NCBI GenBank assembly: GCA_902806575.1
Contig: CADCXD010000004.1
Coordinates: 2,852,001-2,916,000, forward strand
DNA length: 64,000 nucleotides
From: Jackrogersella multiformis
Lineage: Eukaryota; Ascomycota; Sordariomycetes; Xylariales; Hypoxylaceae
Reading direction: 5' to 3'
Below, one piece after another: positions 23,162-35,490 of this stretch. Position 1 is the first letter of the stretch. Every line of letters starts with the position of its first letter. A program made the position numbers and the translations under genes. The notes below the pieces were generated by a model. The model was not told the origin of the DNA and made no database searches. It worked only from the letters and a program-made list of their open reading frames with translations.

Positions 23162-24605
23162 ATGGCAAGCTTCTTGTCTGCCGCCGTGTTCATCACCGCC
23201 GTCCAGGCCTTAGCTTTCGACGGAAGACCACCCCAGCCAACCGACAGTTTAATACCGAGTCCGACCTTCCATCTACCTAAAATCACCTTCCCGCCGAGTT
23301 TTCACGAGTTGGATAAGAGGGAAGATGCACAGACTGTTCTTATAGGGCCGGATAATACATGCGGATACTTTAATGGGCGAGCTGGTATGAATCTTCTCAT
23401 TGGCTTTAGGTGTGTCCAACTAACACCATTATAGGTGCGGCGTATACTTGCAACGGCAATGACTACACTTGTGCCCTAGTCACGACGGCGTCGTACGGTG
23501 CTGTTGCCTGTTGCGATGGTAATGAGTGCGGCCTTCGCGTCGGGTGTGTTGATTACCAGGACTTCGTGTTGTCGAGTGCGTGCGATGCCGCATGTGCACA
23601 AGACACCTACACCCTTAAGTGGTGAGTTAATGCCCATATCGTTGTTAACGTCTAGCAAAATTCTCACAACTTAACAGTACACGTATCGCCGCACCTTATT
23701 GCGGCACGGTCACGTTCTTCTCCGGGATCTCGGACTACTACTGCGATAGCGGCAGCACCTCGACGCCGGAACAGCTGTATACCACATACAACGGCGAGTC
23801 CGATGGCCGGTCTTTCACTCAAGTCGTCGTTACCTTAGAAGCTGACTCGAGCGCGCCGTTCGGAACCTCTTCTACCACAAAAGCTGGCAATAGCCAGGGC
23901 ACCTTCACAAGCGCATCATCTCCTGGTTCGACCTCGGTCTCGTCCGGTGGCAGCAGCGACGACTCATCAAACAACCCAACATCGAGCAATTCCTCCAAGT
24001 CCTCGGTAAACATCGGCGCCATCGTAGGAGGCGTCGTAGGAGGCGTCGGCGGCCTCGCACTGATCGGCCTCGGCATCTTCTTCCTCATCCGCCACAACAA
24101 CAAGAAGAAGAGGGACGCAGCCGCTGCCGCCGCCGCAGCTACCACGCAAATGCAGCAAGGCCCGCCCGGACAGCCACCAGTCGCAGGTGCCGCCGGCTAC
24201 CCGCAGCAGCCGTACAACCCGCACTACAGCCAGCAGTACCCATCGCAGCCGGGGTCGCCGCCGGGCTTCCCCCCACAGAACGGGTACTACTCAGACCCCA
24301 GCAAGCCGGGCGGGTTCGTAGCGGCGGCGGCAGTCGAACCCGACCGGAACAACTCGACGAGCCCGGTGTCACAGATGGCCGACAGCACGAACCGGCCGGT
24401 TAGCATGCAGCCCACGAGCCCGACCTCGACCATCAACTCCGGCTGGCAGCAGCAGCAGCAGGGCATGCAGGGCGGCATGTACCCGCCCCAGCAGCTCTCG
24501 CCCCAGCCCAACGTCCCGCCCACCGTGCACGAGGCCGGCGGCAACGTCGTCGGCGCCCGCGATTACAATTCTAATCACCACGGCCAGTTCCACGAGCTGG
24601 GGTAG
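23162..24605 (+). CDS. Secreted Cys-rich single-pass membrane protein, 3 exons, 445 aa
   Basis: Probably a plasma-membrane or cell-wall-linked surface protein; its exact role is unknown. Exons are 23162-23384, 23435-23621 and 23678-24605; the 50-nt first intron has a CTAAC branch site. Order of parts: signal peptide (residues 1-18, cut after AVQALA), an ectodomain with about a dozen cysteines (CGYFNG, YTCNGNDYTCAL, ACCDGNECGLRVGC), a Ser/Thr/Gly-rich stalk likely to be O-glycosylated, a membrane segment near residues 252-275 (IGAIVGGVVGGVGGLALIGL, then a KKKR stop signal), and a Pro/Gln-rich cytoplasmic tail. The layout resembles fungal WSC/Mid2-type wall sensors, but I cannot assign a WSC domain. 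It faces the carnitine acetyltransferase gene tail to tail. Confidence 0.85.
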
Positions 24606-25549
24606 GGGGGTGGGTCTACCTACCTAGGTACCTAGCGCAGGGAGAGGGTTAATGAAGAATAAATATTATAATATCAAATAAATGTTGGGATGTATAAATA
24701 CATGAAGATACATAGGATGGGATGGGACGGGATGATGTGCCTGTTTGTTCATGCTGGGATCGCGGCATTGCATTGCGGAGTTTCTATGCGGGCATTGCGG
24801 GAAAGAGAAATAAAGAGAGAAAGAGAGAGAATAAAGAAATAATAAAGTAATATCAGTTAATTTATTCTTGAATTAGTGATAGTGATGACCTATTTACGAG
24901 GCACTGATATGGCTGGATGTGTGTGTGTGTGGTTGTATGTTACTAACTTCTCCTTCTTGACTTCTTGACTATCTCCTCGACTGCAGCAGTCCATTGCTAG
25001 AGAGGTATCCGTGCTTAGTTGCGTCAGTCGATTGTTAGTCTAAGAGTCTATCAAGTATAACTATATCCAGTATAACTTGTCTTCTACTGTTTGGGGGCTT
25101 GAAAGTTGCTGTGATCGGGATCAAATACATCTCTTCCTATGACGACGAGACATTATCTACACGACCAGTAGCCATTCCCTTTTTGTGCTCAATATATAGA
25201 CCGAGGTCAGCAAACGACATACGGTTCTTACTATTTCGTCTAGGCAATAGCCACAGGATTATTGATAACGCTACACATCTAGGCTCAACATATCACAGAC
25301 ATTCCTCAACAGAGACGTAGGTAAATAAAGGTAAATTCGATAGCCAGATAGATTACACACTATCAAAACATTGCAACCGTGCAGAATAACGCTACATATG
25401 ACATGACCTAGGTACCTCCCATGATAAACTGTAACCGCAGCACGCACCCCCATCCCATTCCATCCCATTCCCTTCTCCCCCCCTTCCTCGCTCCACAGCT
25501 CCCCGGGTAGTAATACAAAACACCCAGGTACAAGCCACACACCCCCATC
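24606..25549. other. Convergent 3' flanks, 0.9 kb
   Basis: Between two convergent genes. It holds a TACCTAGGTA copy (24621-24630), a purine-rich GAGA/AAGA tract (about 24805-24850) and a short (GT)n near 24918-24930. No gene is seen. Confidence 0.6.
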
Positions 25550-28257
25550 TCAATACTCGACCAGCCGCAACTTCTTCCCGATCTCCCTCCTCCTCGCGTT
25601 CGCGGCCGCCCTCTCCGAAGCCTTCGTCTCGCCCTGGTCGAGCGCCTCGCCCCGCGCCTTGAGGGCCTGGAGGAGCATGCCGGCGTCGAAGAAGCCGTCT
25701 GTTCGCGTTGTTAGCAATCATCGATATAACCAGCTGTGAGAAACAACCACAGTGTTAGGGGAAAAGGGGAGGGGAGAAAGGGGGGAACATACAACCGCCC
25801 AACTCGTCGTCCTCGCTCATCACCAAGCTCTCGTCCGTCGGGCTCCTGGTGCCCGTGCTGGACCTCGCCGCCTGCGCCCTGAGGCTCTCCGTGCCGGTGA
25901 TCATGCGGCCCCTCGTCTTGAGCCTGTGGTGGGACTGCCTCGGCCTCTCGGGGTCGATCTCGCGGGCGCGCGTCTGCCTCGAGCTCGTGCTCTTGCGGTT
26001 GGTGATGCGCAGGATGCGCCTGATCTCCAACAAATAACTCTCGAGGGTGTCGACGAAGCGCTTCGTCTGCCGGTGCTTGCTGGCCACGCAGATGTTGATG
26101 CCCTCGTCCTTGATGATGTAGCCGATGCCGAAGCCGCCGCCGGACGTGGGCCCGAAGCCGAACTGGCGCAGCGACGGGTTGCCGCAGTTGGACGTCGACA
26201 GGATTGTGTTGTTCAGCTTATCCCAGCCGTTGTCCGCGAAGATGGCCGGCACCTGGTGGTCCTGGCACCGCGAGTTCGTGCTGTCGCCGCGCTGGCGCGT
26301 GCGCAGCTCCTCGGTCGAGGACAGCACCGACTCCTTCCCGGGGCTACCGACGGCGGACCCCTGGTCGGAGCTGTAGCCGTTCGACCCGTTCTCGACCGGG
26401 CTCGAGTATCCCAGGCTGCTGGGCGCGCGGCTGTTTTCTTCGTCGAGATACCTTTGCCACACACAGAACAAGGCGTATAGGTGCCGGTCGCACCCTCGTC
26501 CTTTGGAGCATTCCTTTGTAGCGTTGACGTGTTGCTGGCACGCTTTGCGCAGTGCGTCGACCTTTGCCTCGGCTGGGTTATCCGCCCAGAACGTCTGGAC
26601 GAAATTCACTGACTCCTCTGATACCGTTCTGACGGCCTCGGTTCTGCCGTGGAGGAAGGCCTTTGTCATGGCTGGTTCGTAGGTACATTCAACTCGTCCG
26701 TATAGTCCGTAGTAAGCTGCCTGGAATGCCATCTGCACGAAGGCGTCTGGGGAAAAGCCTGCGGAAGTGATGTAGTTCTTGCCATATCCGCTGAAGTCTA
26801 AGCATTCAAACTCGTTCTGGCTGATGAGATCGGCAAGTCTAGATTCGGCGAACCGTATAGCGATGTTCAGTTCGGGCGATATATCCCACTCTAACTTATG
26901 AGGAGTCGTGGTGACGTCCCCAAAACTCTCAGGATCGCGCTTCGACGGGTCTGGACTTGCCGTCTTCCAAAGACTGGGTGCTTGGCCATTGATGGTTCTC
27001 GCGAAGCGCAAGATGGTGTCCGTATAAAGGTCGCTGGCGAATCGAAGCACCGTATGGCCATCCACACCAGTGTGCTCGAAGTTGATACCCGCACTTCCGT
27101 TCTTGCAGACGATGATTTGGAGTTTATCGTACCATCGATTTATACATGTGCCGATCTGTATCCCCTTCACCACATCGTTCGTGCCGCATAGCATGTTCTG
27201 ACATAGTGCAGCTGCTGTAGCCGGTTCGGTGTAGTCGAGACATAATACGAATAAAGCTGAGTCCACAATGCCCAGACAGTCTGCATTATTCGACCCTTCT
27301 TCCTTAGTAAGAACATCCCTAAGCCCCGACCAGATCTTTCGATTCTCTGTGCTCAGAATGCCAAAAGCTCCCTTGGCGGCTTCCTGTATCGGTGTTTGAG
27401 CCGCGTCGTCTATTATTGTCTGAAGATTTATAGAGATATCCTTCTCGCTCATGATAAGATCTGAGTTATCATCAAGTACGTCAAACCAATAAAATTGCCC
27501 GTGACAGAGTACGACCATGTGTTTGGAGTCTGGATCCTGTTCGATTTGACAACCGTTCTCTGTCGGCACCCGAGCAGTGCCGAAGAGTCGAGAGTATTGA
27601 TACATATCCAAGGGTGTGCCCTTAACTGTATCAGGGGGTAGTTCTTCTCGACGTACTGCTCGCACAAATTCTAGCGCCGATGCAACGAGAGACGCTGCCC
27701 GGGTGACCTGGTTATTTCTTGCTGGTGTGGGATCATCTTCTAATAGAAAGAATGGGTTCAAATTTAAGACGACAGGGTTATCGAAATTTAGATATGAGTC
27801 GTACCCTAGGTATAGGTGAGCAAAGGTATTAGTTCATAGAGAAGATGAACATACAGAATTGTTCTATATAACTTGTCTTTCCAACAGCATACTCTTGTAG
27901 CTTCTTCTGGAGATCAGGTCCATCCTTCTTCAGGAACTCTTGAATAGCGAGCTTCGTTTCAGAATGCTCCCTCGGTCCTTGTAGCGGCTTTAAGGCACCT
28001 AGGTACTTTTTGCACGTGTGTTCCAGCTCGGGTATAGGTAGTTGAGGTAAACTATCCTGACTTGCAAATGTGATTCCGCCCGATTTAGACCTTTCCGGTA
28101 TCGTCTCCATAATTGGGACTCGGCCTTTGAGCTCAGGGCTTGCCGGTTTTTCGGCCTTGTATTCTTGGGTGGGAAGAGATATAGGCGCTGATGAGCTAGC
28201 ACTCAGGGTCTCACCAAGAGACTTTGGCATAGCAAAAATACGAACTTGGGTAGGCAT
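25550..28257 (-). CDS. YAT2: Carnitine O-acetyltransferase, Yat2 type, 3 exons, 854 aa
   Basis: Transfers acetyl groups between CoA and carnitine so that acetyl units can cross to mitochondria during growth on acetate or fatty acids. Exons, in coding order, are 28257-27855, 27805-25793 and 25698-25550 (donors GTATGT twice). The splice into exon 2 restores the family motif QFWYDSYLNF, and the splice into exon 3 restores GYGFFDAGMLLQAL. The catalytic histidine lies in NFEHTGVDG (about residue 379). Other landmarks are LPQLPIPELEHTCKKYL, VVLCHGQFYWFDV, ADNPAEAKVDALRKACQQH and FGFGPTSGGGFGIGYII. The family core is about 600 residues; the extra length is a Ser-rich insertion near residues 585-625 and a long basic tail, features of the Yat2 branch. 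No PTS1 or clear mitochondrial leader is seen, so it is probably cytosolic. The 3' half is much richer in GC than the 5' half. Confidence 0.9.
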
Positions 28258-31200
28258 TCTATTAGTTTACTTCTGGTGTATCAAGTGTATAAGGGCGAGA
28301 CGGAAGTGCTAATACTCAAGCCGCGCAGAGCTGTGCGGTAGAAGTAGTGACAATCTTGAAGACAGTACGATGGCATCACACTTGAGTTGTACCCATGGTA
28401 ATAATGAGAATGAAATAGTCTTATAGTGAAATCAGAGAAGGATAGAAATATGAATCATCTAGGAAGGCGAGTATGAAAAGGGAAGCCAGAATTAATAGAC
28501 GAAGAGTAGATCCGCAGCCAAGGGACCCGGGACTTGCCATGTCAACCCAAGTTGCATAGTTGATTATCACATGTGTAATGGTACCGCCAGATTGGGGTAC
28601 CACCCTTTGCATAATGTCACAGGAAAGCAACATGATTGGCTATGGCGTGTTAAAGTGAACTAGATACTCATCCGCAGGACCGACGATATATAATCAGGGT
28701 GTAGAAATATGGCATTCTGCCGAGAGGTCTGGGCAAAGGTACTAGAGACGAAATGGAATCTCACATACCTCCAACCAGGGCAGCAAGTGTAGCGATCAGC
28801 CCGGTCGAGTTGTATCAGCGATCAAAGTGTGATATAATATCGCAGATTCGCATTAATCAAATGGCTTGAGTGGTGGAAAAACAATATAGTTATATCACAA
28901 GTTTATTTTCTATAAATTTTGTATTAGTACTTATGTCTACTAAAGAGTTATGAGAGATCACGTCGAGCGGTAGCAATGATCGCACGAAGGGCTACTTTTA
29001 GATTGACAGGGGATGGGCAAAGGATGAGGTCAGACACGCCACACGATAAAGAAAAGGTACATAAATTTAAGAACCCACCAAGGTACTTACGTAGCTTGTC
29101 GCAATGACGACCAAGTGTTACGAACCCCACGGGGATAAGGCTTGTCGTGAGTCGTAAGGGAGGAACTCGTGAGAAGAGTCTAGGATCTAGGTCGTGGGGT
29201 AGATTTCGGACAAGTGGGTGGATTCTGGTTGGGTACTCGGGGGAAAGGCGTCTCACGATTCTCGTGGGATCGGGAATCGGGAATCGGGAATCAGAGTGGG
29301 AACTGAGGTAAATCCACTTAAAGAAGATAGATAGAGGCCTACCACAAGTTTGAAAAGAGTAGTAATTATCTCGTTACCTACACTAGTAAAACAAAACTGA
29401 AATGTATGTATGTATTGTTCTTCCTCGTTGATCACGATCTGATGGTAAAGATGGGAGATCCAACCCGTATGTCGGCTAAGCAGTTGTGAGAGCGCCTTGT
29501 TTATGTAGAGTTCATGTAGCGAGTTGTATATTGATATAATATACTATGGGCATAGCATAGAGATCGAGGAACGTGACCAATGTGACCTCAGGTGACGACA
29601 GACCTCCAGGGCTCCAGCTGCATCTAGGGATACCAAGAAGAGAAAAGTGGAGAGACCAACCTGTACCTAATTTAGTACTAGGTCCTACCTACTACTAGTG
29701 TAGGTATCATGGAGTTCTATGCGGTTCCAACGTTGCTGTGACCCCAGAATCTTTAAACGAACAACCTAAGCTGTTTTCGCTTTCCACCTGCAGGTGTTCG
29801 AGAATGGTCTTCAGGTATGTACTGTGGAAATCTGTCTATTATTGGTCCGTATCAAGAACAAATAAATGACGAATAAATCTGTGCCTTTGGCTAAGGGAAA
29901 AACACACGTGGAACCGGTCTTGATAACGGAAAGTCCGGAAGAAGTTTTTGGTTGACTGACAACCTCTTTCGAATGTCTTTAGAGTGAATAGCAGACTATA
30001 CCTACCTTATACCCGAGGGCAAGAAGCCAACGTACTCTTCCAAGACGAAGAAGATCTCGTTGCCACTAGAAGTCGGATAAGGTCGATCTACCTTAGGTAT
30101 CGGAATCCGAATCTCGGACAAATGGACCACGGATATCCCCTCCCCGCATCTGATAAAAGTATCCGATTCCTAGAATAAAGAATCTCGTCCAAGTTCGCTT
30201 ATCACCTTTTCAACCTTTCATCGATACATAAGTAGTGTAGATGAAAGATCCTGGGTTTGAAGAGTCTTAGCCGTTTTAGAAACCGAAGAGAGATGTCGAA
30301 TGATATAATTCCCAATCGCGGGGAAGCGAAGATCTATGTGGGACTTTTGAAAACCGTCCCATTGTTTTGGCGCTGCAGGAATATGCACCTATCTCGCCCG
30401 GATACCCGACCTTAGTCTACGCGCATTAGTAACAAAGGTTGGCTAGATGCTGGTTGGTTCTTCAACCGCACAACCTAAGCCTCACGTGGATAGACTCGAC
30501 ATCAGCGGAAGCCAGGTTATTCCGGTGCATTCCTGTCCATTGTGCAGATGACGTTGTGGAAAGCTTGGAAACTTTCGAAAACATCAAAGTGGTGTCTTCT
30601 CACTCGATAGAACCAACCCTAAGATGATCCAGTGCCAGTATTCAGAAGCGTGAGTTTGAGAAACATCTTACTCTCATCCTCAGAGAGTAGCCGAGGTAGA
30701 TGGTCTGAAACATCTCAAACAGTCTTCGAAGGGCTGCTTATAAGATGCATTGAATACAGTAATGGTAAGTCGAGTGTGTAAGTTGAGAGAATTCCATTCT
30801 ATGATACCGCACGGAGATAAACAGTGGCCTGAGATTGTTTCGCAACGAATAATAGTTTATCCGAGTGAGGCAGCCGATATAGAAATATGACTAAAATACG
30901 TATGTTTCAGTGGTAAGCATTCAGCTTCTCTAGCATTGCGATGACATTGCATTTATAGCATGACAGACATGTCCCATCCATGAAGCTTCAAGAAGTTTGA
31001 CAGAAGATTGAAGTTGATAGGATGTGAATGCGAATGCGAGAGAGTTTCGAGAGTTGCAAGGTTAGATCCATGGATGACAGCTGGAGCCTTCTAGGAGTGG
31101 AACCTTAACCTTAACTGCCTTAGCGCACTTCTAGGTTCTAGTACAGGCCGATTTAGGCTAGGTACTTACCTGTACTACCTAACGTCCATACCTGTAACGA

Positions 31201-31866
31201 CTCACGAGCAGCCACAGAGGTAGGTACGTTGGTACTAGGTAAGCTAAGCCTACCTACCTCCGCCAGGCAGCGGCCAGGTACCCCTATCTGCCCTATCTAG
31301 CCCGTTTCGCGCTGATCATTACATCAGCCACCCGGAGAACTTTTACTATAACATCTATAAATCGGGTACTATAATCATTTGCGATGCCCTCACTGGCTGT
31401 TTAGCATTTAAGGTGAGGCTCGAGCTTCTGGATTCTCCTTGTTTCAAACGAATCGTCCGCTCCTTCGCATTCGCTTACTTGAGCATATACACCTGCCAAG
31501 AGGGCACAGCGTAGCATCGTCAACCATGGGAGCCGGGTAGGACTCTATCGAGTAGACCGGCCGTTGTCGTTACTAAATTCGTCAGCGGCACCAGTATGCC
31601 CTCAGCCTCCTAAGCTATCACATTGGGCTTCAGAACAAGCAAGAATGGAGTCTATCAATACATCATACCCGCAAGCATGTCCCCCGGAGGCCAAGCCAAC
31701 ATCGATTTATGTTGTTGGTCATCCATGGTTGCGGTGAGAATATATATAGCATTACTTCATCGTGTTACCATTCTCGATATGATAGATAGTTCCTAATCGA
31801 ATCACTTCATTATACATATACTCACTATACAATATCGGTGCTGTATAGGGATAGTTGAACAGCAGA
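28258..31866. other. Divergent intergenic region, 3.6 kb, no gene seen
   Basis: Upstream of the carnitine acetyltransferase (-) and MFS transporter (+) genes. It contains three tandem CGGGAAT heptamers at 29271-29291 and TAGG/CCTA repeats around 29685-29706 and 31150-31260. Open frames such as 28948-29256, 29984-30178 and 30439-30627 have no recognisable product. Confidence 0.55.
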
Positions 31867-34259
31867 ATGATAACCTCAGCAGCACGAGTCTTCCGCTCAA
31901 AGAAGAGCAACGGCAACGGTAACGAGAAAAAGGCCAAGCCTAAACCACTATGTATACACGAGAAGAACAGGATACAACAAGAAACTGGGGAAATAACCGA
32001 ACCGGCTGTCACAACCAACCAGTCCAACGAGGAGACACCTAAGAAGAAACGTTGTCCCCAGTGCAAAGCTGAAGCAAGAGCAGCCGCGAAGTATCGATGG
32101 AAACTCATCGGGTGCTTGATTCTGCCCTACGCTCTTCAAGCCCTTGATGTCACAATGTACGAGATGAGATGCTCGTTTAACTTAGGCCTCATAACGGAGC
32201 TAATCCGTCCTGTAGTATTGCCAGTGCTTTACCATGGATCGCTGCCGATTTTGGTAAGTCCCCTGCCCCTATACACCACTCGTCTACTCGCCCGCCCACC
32301 CAGTCGTCTTCACTAAACCTACATTTATATACCAGACTAATAGCAGACATAGGTGAAATCGCCCAGCTGAACTGGATCATCTCCGCCTTCAACCTAACCT
32401 CGGCGGCCTTCATCCCGTTCTGGGCGCAGACGGCCGACATATTCGGGCGGCACTGGGCGCTGCAGCTGAGCTCGCTCTCCATGCTCGTCGGCAGCGCCAT
32501 CTGCACGGGGGCGCCGACCACCGCCTTCGGCGCCTTCCTGTTCGGCCGCGCGCTGCAGGGCGTCGGCTGCGCGGGCCTCAACACCGTCATCCGCGCCGTC
32601 ATGGCCGACAAGGTGTCGCTCAAGGAGAACGCCAAGAACTGGACGCTGTTCGCCGCCGCCGGCGGCCTGTGCTACGGCGTCGGCCCCGTGCTCGGCGGCT
32701 ACCTCACCGTCGCCAACTGGCGCTGGTGCTTCGGCATCAACCTGCCCATCGCCTTCGCCGGCGTCCTCATCGTCTTCTTCTTCCTGCGCAAGGACCTGCT
32801 CGGGCCCCAGCCCATCCCCGAGCTGAACGAGACCGAGGCCGGCCGCCGCGAGCGGTTCGCCAGGCGCATCGCCACCCTCGATATCGGCGGCCAGCTCTTG
32901 TTCCTGTTCGGGTTCGGTCTTATCATCCTGGCCTTGACTTGGGCTGGTGCGACGTACGACTGGAACCACCCTGCTGTGCTGGTTCCTCTTGTCGTTGGTG
33001 TCTTGACGGCGTGCGCTTGGCTTTACTACGAATATTCGATGTCGTCGGGCATGTTGTCGCAGAAGCTGTCTTTCCAGCGGCCAATGTTGCCTTGGAATGT
33101 AGTGAAGGATCGTAATGTTAGCCTCCTGTGCTACATCAACTTCGCTACGGGGATGGCTATGTATAGTGTATGTATATTCCTGTCGAAAGTCAAAATGTGC
33201 TTGCTGACTGAACTGTCTAGGTCCTCTACTTTGTCGACATTTACTTCACGATAGTCAAGGTATGTGATCCTCTAAGCAAGGCGACTTCAAGCTATCTTGG
33301 CACCCAGCCACTAACATACTTTCAGGGTTTCCCTTCCGACCGAGCCGGTGTCCATTTATTATTCTACACACCAGGACTTGGAGGTTAGTTCAAGTAAGCC
33401 CCTATTGTAGACATCGTGACTAATATTCATAGTTGGTGTGTATCTCTCGATGTTCTTCTGTAACTCGTGGCCCCGCCAGACATTTTTGCCTCTGTTCCTC
33501 GGATCCCTAATTGAAGCTGTCGGTGTTGGTATGTTGGCCTGGGCTCTATACTTTGAGCACACTCCCACCATATACGGCATGATGGCAGTCACTGGTGTGG
33601 GAACTGGCTTGCGGTTCATGCCTGGTAAGTACATACTCTTCTACCCCAAGAAGGCACGGTTTCTAAGTCATAACAGGCACTCTCCACGCCGTCGGATTCT
33701 TCCCGGAGCACATCGCCACCGTGATTTCCGTAATGGGTGTTGCTTTGACGTTCGGAGGCACTTTAGCCCTCACGATCATGTCTACCGTCTTCAACAACAC
33801 GTCGGGCTTCTCGCGCGATTCCGCCGTCTCAAACGATTACGCCGCCATAAGCCAGCTTCCGGACGCCGTAAAAGCCAGGATTGTAGATGGCGCCAAGGTA
33901 AGTTCTTATATACATATTTCCAAAGAAATGCTTGCCTAGGCAATTTAACTAACACCTTCATAGAACGGTATCACTTGGGCATTTGTCTCGTTGACCCCTT
34001 TCATGGTTATCGTAAGTTTCACCACTGCTACACTCCCATTTGTGAACGTACAATACTAACTTACCAACAGTGCATCCTCGTCTCGTTGTGCTTGGGCAAC
34101 GTAACCATTGCCAAAGACCCGGAGGCTGAAACACCCGGTCACCACCTAACGCACGGAAGCTATATTCTCTCCCTAATAAAAGGAAAGGATAACCAGCAAA
34201 AGGATACCGAGATGGATGAGAGGACAAGCGAAGAGCTCTTAGTGAATAATTCGCCTTGA
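31867..34259 (+). CDS. MFS transporter (DHA drug:H+ antiporter type), 9 exons, 629 aa
   Basis: Proton-driven exporter of the plasma membrane; the substrate is unknown. Exons: 31867-32156, 32216-32253, 32353-33167, 33221-33259, 33326-33383, 33433-33624, 33677-33897, 33964-34011 and 34071-34259; all eight introns are GT-AG, 49-99 nt, and the sum (1890 nt) is in frame. A cytosolic N-terminus of about 80 residues ends with CPQC, then TM1 (GCLILPYALQALDVTIIASA), the ALPWIAADFG motif, the motif-A variant ADIFGRHW, GRALQGVGCAGL, and GPVLGGYLTVANWRWCFGIN, the motif C/WRW region of DHA exporters. The length suits a 14-helix DHA2 protein. The Lys/Glu-rich cytosolic C-terminus ends EELLVNNSP. The start is the first ATG; a TTG 12 bases upstream is not needed. 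Exon 3 is markedly GC-rich while the flanking exons are not. No biosynthetic genes lie beside it. Confidence 0.9.
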
Positions 34260-35490
34260 CAAGACTTGGGCACTTAATTCGGTCCCCATCCACTACATAT
34301 TACTTTGAGGAAGTTTTTTTGGTTTACGATACCCTTTGAGACAAGGCGTTGATTGTCAAGAGTGAGAGGGGGGATGATATCTATTTGGATAGAGTTGATG
34401 ATTTATGACCACATTTAGTATAGAACCGTTAGGATATATACACATATCATAACATACGTGCCCCTTACATACCTAGGTAACCACGGCTCTAGCAGCCACA
34501 TTCTGTGTCTTTGGGGTTTCATGGTACTATATTAGCTCATAAGCAGCAAAACGTCTCTTAGTCTTGCTCTAGGTAACTTATATGCCAAGAGAGTGCAAAT
34601 TAAGGTCACAATCGAATGGATCTTTAGGTTACTCGCTCTGCCAAACAAATTAACTACTAGCCAGCCTTCGGTATGGTCTTAAATGAAGATAACGTAAAGG
34701 AGCATGCGCCGTAGGAACCTTTACCCTTAAATGGATTTATTTACTGCAAATATCATATAGATGATGTCACAGTTAAGACCCAGTATTAATGCTCTGCTGC
34801 CTTCTAAGATCTAAACAGGCAGCCGATACTAAGCCCTAAGGCCGTAGCACGATTACGCACATATACAATCACGGATAGCATGGATTCAGTGCACAAGTCT
34901 GTATGATTAAGTATCCCCTGATTTGCAAGCAAAGAATGCGTTACGCCGGGAAGAGGAACGAGAGGATAACCAACGGTAGTGATGATGAACGAGGACGTTG
35001 AAACACTCTCTCCACTATCCGCCGCTCCTCTCGAATCCTCCTCCAAGGTCATGGAAAATACACGCGAACGTAGAATTCATTTCCCTCCCCACCCGCAGAA
35101 ATGTCAGAGGTTTCTAAGAAGCAACCGTGCAAATTCTAGTACAAACAGGCTTCGCCCGAGTCATGAGAGAAAATTGCATTAGTACGTAACTCGATGAGAA
35201 GAGGCATGCTGCCGGCCCTCCTCGATCATTATATGAACCCGCCTCGCTCACATGTTAGAATTGGTAGGTTTTCCGCGGAACGGTAATCGGTGAACAAGTT
35301 CGGCGATTAGGTTAGGATCCAAGTGAAGTGAACATTTCTTCTATCCGCAGTCAAAAGCGAAAAGTAAACACATCCCACCTCCTTGCCATCCTGACCATAT
35401 GCTGCCTTTATTGCCAGTCCGTCCCAGGAAATCGGAAATCAAAATGCATGTGAGGATGCTGATCGTACGGGGGTATCAAAATTTGCGACT
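34260..35490. other. Convergent 3' flanks, 1.2 kb
   Basis: Between the MFS gene (+) and YPT1 (-). One TACCTAGGTA copy lies at 34470-34479. No gene or RNA was recognised. Confidence 0.6.

Noticed and set aside
25752..26480. 242-aa plus-strand frame
   Set aside because: It is opposite the GC-rich 3' part of the carnitine acetyltransferase gene, whose own frame and splice sites match the family.
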